Source of the DNA: Lachnospiraceae bacterium
Lineage (GTDB): Bacteria; Bacillota; Clostridia; Lachnospirales; Lachnospiraceae
DNA length: 36,673 nt
NCBI GenBank assembly: GCA_022773965.1
Contig: JALFNQ010000251.1
Location: 1-36,673 of the forward strand
Direction of reading: 5' to 3'
The translations under genes and the position numbers were made by a program. Positions 30,820 to 36,673 of this stretch are shown here, in pieces (position 1 is the first letter of the stretch; every line of letters begins with the position of its first letter). The notes beneath the pieces are model-generated. The model saw nothing but the letters and a program-made list of their open reading frames with translations. It did not search any database and was not told the DNA's origin.

Positions 30820-33800
30820 CTATTTCACTTTTACTTTCATAGAAACTGTCTTTGTCTTACCATTCTTCAAAGTAACCTTTGCCTTAATGGTAACTGTACC
30901 TGCTTTCTTGGCAGTAATCTTACCAGACTTGCTAACTGTTGCCACAGATTTTTTGCTGGAAACATAGGTAATCTTTGATACATTATCCATATCCAGCTTG
31001 CTGCTCATCTGCACTTTTGTGCTCTTGCCAGGCTGAACCGTAGCAAAAGATTTCTGAACCTTTACGGCATTGAGAATCTCTTTCTCAACTGTTGCCATTT
31101 CTTTCTTACTCAACAGTTCGTATGTCTGACCACCGGCAAGCGCTACCTTTATGCCGCCGTCCTTACCTACTGTATAGGTTTTCGCATTTACCAACACATA
31201 CTTCTGTGTCTTTTTGTCGATCGCAACAACTTTCAGTTTTGCTCCTGCCGTCAATTTTTCAGCATCTGCTTTGACTGTGTAAGAATTCTTGCCTGATGCA
31301 ACTGTTACAGAAAGCTCAACGTTCTTTGCACCCGCCGCATCAGTAATCTGAGAAACAACATTTCCTGAAATCGTTCCGGTTAACTTCTTGTTGCTTCCGC
31401 TTCCGGTCACTGCCACATCTGCCTGCGCACTTGTCACCTTTCCGTCCGCATTCTTCTTAGTAATCACGGTTGCAGATGTATTTTTGTCTGCCTCTGCGAT
31501 CACAGAAACTTCCTTACTTCCTGTAACCTTGCCATTTGCATCCTTCTCAGTTGTAATGGTTACTGTTACCTCGTTTCCTGCTTCATTCGTTGTTGTCTCG
31601 GTCTTTGTCTCGGTTGTCACATCATCCGGTTTTTTCGTTTCGGAGTCCGGTGTAGATGGAGCAACATCCCCGCTGGAAGAACCACCAGAAGACTGATATG
31701 CACCGGCAACTAAAATCACTGTACCGCCATCACTGCTTGCCGGAATCGTCACATTCGCTTTACCGCCGCTCACTGTAAAAGTCTTACCAGAATATAAATC
31801 TTTTACAGTTGCCAGTGAAGCGTTCACGGGAACCTCAAGCTGCTTTTCCTCTGTTGTCGTATTCAGTCCAACAAATGCATAATCAGAACCGTAGCTTCTC
31901 TTCACTACCAGATATCCGTCTTCATCACTGCCAGCAACCTTTGTTCTGTCACCCTTTGCAAATACACTTGTCTTCGCGTTTCGTGCAGCGATCAATTTTT
32001 TATAATGTTCCATCATTGCAGACTGCTCTGCGGACAAATCTTCAAACTGCATATCATAACGGTTGTTGCCGTCACTTCCGTATGTCGTATCACCAGATAA
32101 GTTGATCTCCTCACCATAATAGATGATCGGAATACCCTTTGCAGTCAACTGTAATGCTGCTGCAACCTTCATTTTGCTGGTGTCACCGCCAACTGACGTT
32201 AAGAAACCGGTCTCATCATGGCTGCTTAAGAATTGTCCCATGGTGATCGCATTGTTCAAGGATACATTTCTGCTCTCCAGTGAAGCTTCTGCACTATCAA
32301 TATTTCCATCTACGAACTGCTTTGCAATGGACTTGAAATCGAAATCAAGCAGTGCATCCATCTGTCCATCTGCCAGATAATCGCCTGTGTTGATACAGCT
32401 TGCACCAAAATACTCACCAATCATCTTAAAATCAGGATTTGCCTCTGCAATGGATGTCTTCAACTGTGACCATGTCTCATGATCCACGTGCTTTACTGTA
32501 TCTACACGGAAATAATCAACGCTGTTTCCATTTGCGGTCGTGTGAGTTGCCCACGCCGTCTGCCACTCGATCAGTTTACTTCTGACCTCCTGATTTTCCG
32601 TCACAAAATCAGGTAAATCAGACAACCACTGTGTCACACTGTCACTTCCGGCTTCACTCTTCGGACGGATCATGCCGCTAAACGGGCTATCCGTATGCGT
32701 CCAATCTCCATCGTCATCCTTGTCATAGCCGGCATGGTTGACAACGATATCCAGCATGATCTTAATGCCACGCGCATGTGCTTCATCTAACAGCTTGTCG
32801 AATTCCTCGGTTGTTCCCAGGTGCTCATCCAACTTAGTAAAATCACAAGCCCAATAGCCTGCATAGCCGCCTACATTTTGATTGATCTCTTCACTGTAAA
32901 AACTCTTAATATTATCTACTACCGGTGTAATCCAAATGGTGTTGACTCCCAACGAATCGATATAGTCCAGCTTCTCAATCAGTCCGGCAAAATCACCGCC
33001 ATGATAATCTTCTCTTAAGCTCTTATTAACACCCGTATTATTTGCTGTGCTTCCATCATAAAAACGGTCTGTCAGCAGGAAGTAGATAATAGATTCATCC
33101 CAGTCCTGACCCACTCCTGTATTTGCTACTACTTTAACGGTTGCTGTTGTCGTATAAGTATTACCAAACTTATCCTTGATCGTGATCGGAACTGCGTGAT
33201 TACCTGCCGCAGTATTTTCATCCACATACAGCACGGCCTTTCCGGTAATCGGACTGATCGTTACCTGCTCATCCTTATATCCCAGTGACGAAATATCGGC
33301 TGACATGGAAACGATTTCTTTTTCAGAAATTGCATTTATCGTTTTCTCTCCGTCATTTCTTGTAATGCTCAGCGCTACAACCGGGTTTTGATCACTGTTT
33401 ACTCCGTTCTCCGGCGTAACTGAAGCGGTCATGTTATAATCATATTTCTGATACTCAATCTCTGCTGCTTTTACACCCGCTACAGCTTCCGCATTTTCAG
33501 GTACATAATACAGATCCTGTACTGCCTTCTCTCCATCACCAAAGTCAACCATATAATAGAATTTGTACATTCCATTCGCATTGGTAACGTTTCCATTTTT
33601 CAGATTAAAAAAGAACAGCTCATTATCTGTATCATAAGTCATCTCGTATGCTGTATATTCCTCTGCCCCCGGTGCCTTTAACATCAGTTTCACAGATTTG
33701 ATCGTATCCATTGCTCCATCATAGAACAGATCATCGTCTCGATAACGGAATACGATGCCATTATCATAACCGGTCTTGCCTGTAGAAAGAACGTACGGTT

Positions 33801-36006
33801 TTTCAATTCCTTCACCACCACGAACCTTTGTATACCGGTCATCAGCATTCATGTTAATTGTTCTGTCGCCATATTCGCGATCACTAACATCGTCACCGCT
33901 CCATGCAGAATAAAGTCTTACAATATAGCCAAACGATGTTATATTATCGTCAATCGCTACATATGCAGCATTCTTATCTGTCTCTCCCTCCTTTACAAAC
34001 GGGAACGAAGGATTGAACGGAAGATTGTACCAGGTATAAATATCAGACTGACCCTTATATTCAGAATCATCTTTATATTCGTACTCATAGATCAGCGCTT
34101 TTTTTGTGTGATAAAATTTCTTAATCTGCGTTTTTTGTGCTGAAGAATCTCCCTCACTATATGTAACCTTCACATAATAATAACCGGTTTTGGCACCTTT
34201 TGTATCAATGATAGCTTTCTTCGTATCTGTATCATTCGGAATAGCAGTGATCTCAGAGTGCGCGGTTGTACAAGCTTCATCCGTATAGACATCCCAGCCA
34301 GTTACGGTTGCATTGGCATTTCCTTTTGCGGTAAATTCAAACTTTCCATCACCTGCGGTCGTATGTCCTGAAATCACCATACCCGGAACAGTAAGAGCAG
34401 AATTACCACCTTCTAATTTGGAATTTGCTGGGTCAGTGAACCATACACCCATATCATCCTTAAACTTATACTGATAAGATCCAGGATTAACAACTACATC
34501 GTCGGGTCCGGCATTCGGTTTATTGATCACCAGTGAATAAATGCCAGTTGCAGCATCATAATTCATCTCTTTACCATTGCCCCAATCAGTAACTGTACCC
34601 ATCAAATACAGCTTCGTAAAGGTATCCGCATCCTTCTTCTTGTACTGAATCAATACCGAATCATCATCGTTTATAACCGGACTGGTATACTCCACCAAAG
34701 TAGCTGGATCGATTGGTTTGTCAATCGTTGCACCTTCCACCCATCCTTCCGGCTGATCAATTGACTGAAGGTTTTTCTTACCTCCTGCTTCTGTGGGTTG
34801 CAGCCAAAGCTCCATTGTTTCCGCTGTGATCGCATCTGCGCTAAGGTCAAACTGATTCGTTTCTGCGGACCAGCCTCCCTGATTAAATTTAATATGTGTT
34901 ACATCAAATGGCTTATTTAAAGTTACCTTAAAGCTATACCAACCAGGGTTTTTACTATTTTCTTCCAACAAACCACCGTAATTTGCTTTGCAATACTCAT
35001 ATCCAGAGACAGCATCCCAATTAGTACCTTTTGCAAAATAAGTTGCAACTTTATCCCAATTGTTTACACCATTATTAAAATGAACCGTTACCATACAACT
35101 ATCTACTGTAGGTTCTGCCGGTGCCTGTACAGCTTCTTTGCTCTCCCAGATTTTTCCATAAGCGCAATACAAAGATATCGGATCAGCATCCTTTGCAGTT
35201 TTTTTGCTGTTAACAGTTGCAAGCAACTCATCACTCAGCTTCTTTACTGTTCCCGTAACTGCATCTACAAACTGTATGCCTGCAATAGAGCCTGTTTTCT
35301 GTGCTTCTAATGTTGCATAATACCAATTATCTACATCAGGCAGCATCTGAGGAGCTGTACCACCGTTCCATCCTTGGATTTCAACAGGATCTCCTGCTTT
35401 AGTTGTCACATCACTCCATGAATTGACTGCCGGTGTTTCCCACTTATCGGAATTTAAAAAATACAGCTTAACGTTAGTGATTTCTGTAATTGTTTCCGTT
35501 GTTGGTTCCTTTACCACCGCTGTGCTGTCCCATCCATCAGGAGCACTTTCAGATCTTGTCAATGTACTGCCTGATATGGTATACCATACTTCCGTATGAC
35601 TTCCTACGGTATACTTAATATTAAAATTATCAGACTGATTCGTTCCACTCCAGGCGCCGCAGTTAAACAATCCGTTTAATCCGTCTGCACTGTAGGTATT
35701 CGCCTCCTCAGAGTCTAAGACAATCTTATAACTATACCAACCTGCATTTTTTTCATTGGCAGAAATGATACCACCATATCCGTCTTGCATAAATCCATAA
35801 TTTTTTAGTTTTGTCCATGAATTTCCACCACCTAATTTTCCACAAACTTTTTTCCAATTTGAAGTGAAATCAGGCTTCACGTGAACCGTAACTATGGTTT
35901 CATCTGCTGCTTTTACCAACGATAAGTTTGCCGGAACTAATGTAAACATTATAACAAACGCCATTACCCAGCATACTACTTTGGAAAACCATTTTCGTTT
36001 TCTCAT
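30820..36006 (-). CDS. Secreted multidomain GH13 alpha-amylase with starch-binding modules and Ig-like C-terminus
   Basis: The 1728-residue protein has a signal peptide (1-33, ending VKA). Two similar modules begin near 39 (VTVHVKPDFTSNW) and 304 (VTVHFNNGVNNW); a CBM26-like module lies between (LYFLNSDKW, GWYSY-type motifs). A CBM48-like module (LYLMGTVTDWGNG, about 461) and a CBM41-like region (YEYEYKDD...YTWYNLPF, about 635) follow. The GH13 domain (about 965-1430) is complete: DIVVNHAG (1084), YFRVDTVKHV with the nucleophile Asp (1167), IGEYFG with the acid Glu (1195) and SSHDETG (1261). A Ser/Thr linker leads to a Big_2-like domain (about 1640-1728), likely for wall attachment; no LPXTG motif is present. 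It would bind and cut starch at the cell surface. GGGAGGA precedes the ATG. Confidence 0.93.
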   Translation of the reverse strand: MRKRKWFSKVVCWVMAFVIMFTLVPANLSLVKAADETIVTVHVKPDFTSNWKKVCGKLGGGNSWTKLKNYGFMQDGYGGIISANEKNAGWYSYKIVLDSEEANTYSADGLNGLFNCGAWSGTNQSDNFNIKYTVGSHTEVWYTISGSTLTRSESAPDGWDSTAVVKEPTTETITEITNVKLYFLNSDKWETPAVNSWSDVTTKAGDPVEIQGWNGGTAPQMLPDVDNWYYATLEAQKTGSIAGIQFVDAVTGTVKKLSDELLATVNSKKTAKDADPISLYCAYGKIWESKEAVQAPAEPTVDSCMVTVHFNNGVNNWDKVATYFAKGTNWDAVSGYEYCKANYGGLLEENSKNPGWYSFKVTLNKPFDVTHIKFNQGGWSAETNQFDLSADAITAETMELWLQPTEAGGKKNLQSIDQPEGWVEGATIDKPIDPATLVEYTSPVINDDDSVLIQYKKKDADTFTKLYLMGTVTDWGNGKEMNYDAATGIYSLVINKPNAGPDDVVVNPGSYQYKFKDDMGVWFTDPANSKLEGGNSALTVPGMVISGHTTAGDGKFEFTAKGNANATVTGWDVYTDEACTTAHSEITAIPNDTDTKKAIIDTKGAKTGYYYVKVTYSEGDSSAQKTQIKKFYHTKKALIYEYEYKDDSEYKGQSDIYTWYNLPFNPSFPFVKEGETDKNAAYVAIDDNITSFGYIVRLYSAWSGDDVSDREYGDRTINMNADDRYTKVRGGEGIEKPYVLSTGKTGYDNGIVFRYRDDDLFYDGAMDTIKSVKLMLKAPGAEEYTAYEMTYDTDNELFFFNLKNGNVTNANGMYKFYYMVDFGDGEKAVQDLYYVPENAEAVAGVKAAEIEYQKYDYNMTASVTPENGVNSDQNPVVALSITRNDGEKTINAISEKEIVSMSADISSLGYKDEQVTISPITGKAVLYVDENTAAGNHAVPITIKDKFGNTYTTTATVKVVANTGVGQDWDESIIYFLLTDRFYDGSTANNTGVNKSLREDYHGGDFAGLIEKLDYIDSLGVNTIWITPVVDNIKSFYSEEINQNVGGYAGYWACDFTKLDEHLGTTEEFDKLLDEAHARGIKIMLDIVVNHAGYDKDDDGDWTHTDSPFSGMIRPKSEAGSDSVTQWLSDLPDFVTENQEVRSKLIEWQTAWATHTTANGNSVDYFRVDTVKHVDHETWSQLKTSIAEANPDFKMIGEYFGASCINTGDYLADGQMDALLDFDFKSIAKQFVDGNIDSAEASLESRNVSLNNAITMGQFLSSHDETGFLTSVGGDTSKMKVAAALQLTAKGIPIIYYGEEINLSGDTTYGSDGNNRYDMQFEDLSAEQSAMMEHYKKLIAARNAKTSVFAKGDRTKVAGSDEDGYLVVKRSYGSDYAFVGLNTTTEEKQLEVPVNASLATVKDLYSGKTFTVSGGKANVTIPASSDGGTVILVAGAYQSSGGSSSGDVAPSTPDSETKKPDDVTTETKTETTTNEAGNEVTVTITTEKDANGKVTGSKEVSVIAEADKNTSATVITKKNADGKVTSAQADVAVTGSGSNKKLTGTISGNVVSQITDAAGAKNVELSVTVASGKNSYTVKADAEKLTAGAKLKVVAIDKKTQKYVLVNAKTYTVGKDGGIKVALAGGQTYELLSKKEMATVEKEILNAVKVQKSFATVQPGKSTKVQMSSKLDMDNVSKITYVSSKKSVATVSKSGKITAKKAGTVTIKAKVTLKNGKTKTVSMKVKVK

Positions 36007-36121
36007 GAAAATCCTCCCTTTTTCATTTTGGCTATCTAACTCTTTTCAACGATTCCCATACAGCTACTCAGCCCCTCCTTTGGCTATTCTTTTTTATGTA
36101 CAAGAAAGCGTGATAAAAACC

Positions 36122-36150
36122 ATTGTATGTGAAAGGGTAAATATATTCAA
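36122..36150 (-). promoter_or_regulatory. Promoter of the amylase gene
   Basis: On the minus strand TTGAAT (36145-36150) and TACAAT (36122-36127) are 17 bases apart. The leader is about 110 bases. A degenerate catabolite-control-like site near 36100-36113 is too weak to call. Confidence 0.75.
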
Positions 36151-36240
36151 CAATAATTTAAACTAGCAACTCTTTTTCGTTATTTTGACTAAATTCATAA
36201 TGTTCTTTTTGTTCATCACGTCTAATGAAATTTTTACAAT

Positions 36241-36275
36241 AAAAAAGCCTTGAAATCATAAGATTTCAAGGCTTT
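36241..36275 (-). terminator. Terminator of the tRNA cluster
   Basis: On the minus strand AAAGCCTTGAAATC pairs perfectly with GATTTCAAGGCTTT around a 5-base loop, followed by a T run. It lies just behind the tRNA-Arg gene. Confidence 0.92.
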
Positions 36276-36279
36276 CCAG

Positions 36280-36353
36280 CGTGCGTGAGAGGATTCGAAC
36301 CCCCGACACCTTGGTCCGTAGCCAAGTGCTCTATCCAGCTGAGCTACACACAC
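36280..36353 (-). tRNA. tRNA-Arg (anticodon ACG)
   Basis: The 74-base sequence folds as a full cloverleaf: acceptor GTGTGTG/CACGCAC, D arm GCTC, anticodon stem CTTGG/CCAAG with loop CTACGGA, and T arm with GGTTCGAATCC. The 3' CCA is not encoded. It is the last gene of the cluster. Confidence 0.96.
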
Positions 36354-36380
36354 GTATTACTATTTAGACCTTTCGGTCAA

Positions 36381-36464
36381 TGCCCGCGACCGGAATCGAA
36401 CCGGTACTGTGTCACCACAACAGGATTTTAAGTCCTGCGCGTCTGCCAGTTCCGCCACGCGGGC
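36381..36464 (-). tRNA. tRNA-Leu (anticodon TAA)
   Basis: This 84-base class II tRNA has acceptor GCCCGCG/CGCGGGC, anticodon loop CTTAAAA between CAGGA and TCCTG, a long variable arm (TGTTGTGGTGACACA), and T arm GGTTCGATTCC. Confidence 0.96.
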
Positions 36465-36535
36465 ATCTGCACTAAGGATTAAACCAAAAAGCAAAAACCT
36501 TAGTTTCAACTCCACAACCATATAGATTGCGAAAA

Positions 36536-36608
36536 TGGGACCTATAGGGCTCGAACCTATGACCCTCTGCTTGTAAGGCAGATGCTCTCCCAGCTGAGCT
36601 AAGATCCC
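36536..36608 (-). tRNA. tRNA-Val (anticodon TAC)
   Basis: The 73-base cloverleaf has acceptor GGGATCT/AGGTCCC, anticodon loop CTTACAA between TCTGC and GCAGA, T arm GGTTCGAGCCC, and discriminator A. Confidence 0.95.
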
Positions 36609-36621
36609 ATATTTAATTAAA

Positions 36622-36673
36622 CGACCCAGACGGGACTCGAACCCGTGACCTCCGCCGTGACAGGGCGGCGCTC
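36622..36673 (-). tRNA. tRNA-Asp (anticodon GTC), cut by the window edge
   Basis: The 3' part is present: anticodon loop CTGTCAC between CCGCC and GGCGG, T arm GGGTTCGAGTCCC, acceptor 3' strand CTGGGTC and discriminator G. The 5' acceptor strand and most of the D arm lie beyond the right edge. Confidence 0.93.

Noticed and set aside
31388-31696. Open frame on the plus strand inside the amylase gene, coding a hydrophobic 102-residue peptide
   Set aside because: It is antisense to the Ser/Thr/Val-rich linker and repeat region, whose codon bias keeps the opposite frame open. No start signal is seen.
36098-36115. Catabolite-control (cre-like) site near the amylase transcription start
   Set aside because: Only the central CG and a few flanking bases match the consensus, with three mismatches at defined positions. 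Regulation by sugar is likely but not shown.
36280-36673. tRNA cluster as attachment site for the recombinase island
   Set aside because: The cluster is 26 kb from the recombinase, no partial tRNA copy is seen near the island, and the flanking repeats there are inverted and not related to a tRNA.
1-36673. CRISPR array
   Set aside because: No regularly spaced short direct repeats were seen. The repeats found are isolated palindromes.

Overview
This window is chromosomal DNA from a low-to-mid GC Gram-positive anaerobe. It most resembles a gut Lachnospiraceae of the Roseburia/Agathobacter type. The evidence is a large surface alpha-amylase with several starch-binding modules and a C-terminal Ig-like domain, strong AGGAGG-type ribosome binding sites, a DUF4321 protein, ferredoxin-dependent indolepyruvate oxidoreductase, a CIRCE-controlled hsp20 pair and pdxST with a divergent MocR regulator. 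Genus assignment is inference. Most genes lie on the minus strand, so operons read from high to low coordinates.

Left part (1-9130): a truncated azlC-like permease gene; a 411-base gap holding a long imperfect palindrome; a small DUF4321 membrane protein; then, on the minus strand, a PurF-like protein without the N-terminal cysteine, a SpoU/TrmH RNA methyltransferase and a Lon-like AAA+ ATPase without a protease domain. A 449-base gap holds a second copy of the palindrome and an unrelated 188-base palindrome. An operon iorA-iorB-paaK follows, with overlapping genes and a good promoter; it would turn aryl-pyruvates into aryl-acetyl-CoA and interconvert these with the free acids.

Accessory island (about 9160-14610): what appears to be a decayed type I restriction-modification locus. 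It has a tyrosine recombinase gene flanked by an exact 14-base inverted repeat, a short ORF that looks like the tail of HsdR, a P-loop ATPase with a possible TOPRIM-like second half, a DUF4869 protein, and an HsdM whose C-terminus ends in what looks like the tail of HsdS. No specificity gene is present. Behind it lies a broken AAA-ATPase/PD-(D/E)XK gene with an internal deletion. The ATPase plus DUF4869 pair is the best candidate for an undescribed system.

Middle (14618-24387): a c-di-GMP phosphodiesterase with a degenerate GGDEF domain; a DnaJ-type co-chaperone; two tandem hsp20 genes behind a CIRCE/promoter overlap; pdxS-pdxT with a divergent MocR-type regulator; a chemoreceptor-like membrane protein that seems to have lost the CheA/CheW-binding tip; and a LysE/RhtB exporter. 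A third palindromic element (24444-24576) follows.

Right part (24588-36673): a translationally coupled esterase/serine-hydrolase pair; a TRAP transporter with a DctQ subunit and a DctM subunit fused to its own DctP binding protein; a ThrH-like phosphatase; the 1728-residue secreted amylase with its promoter; and a tRNA cluster reading Asp(partial)-Val-Leu-Arg on the minus strand, closed by a terminator.
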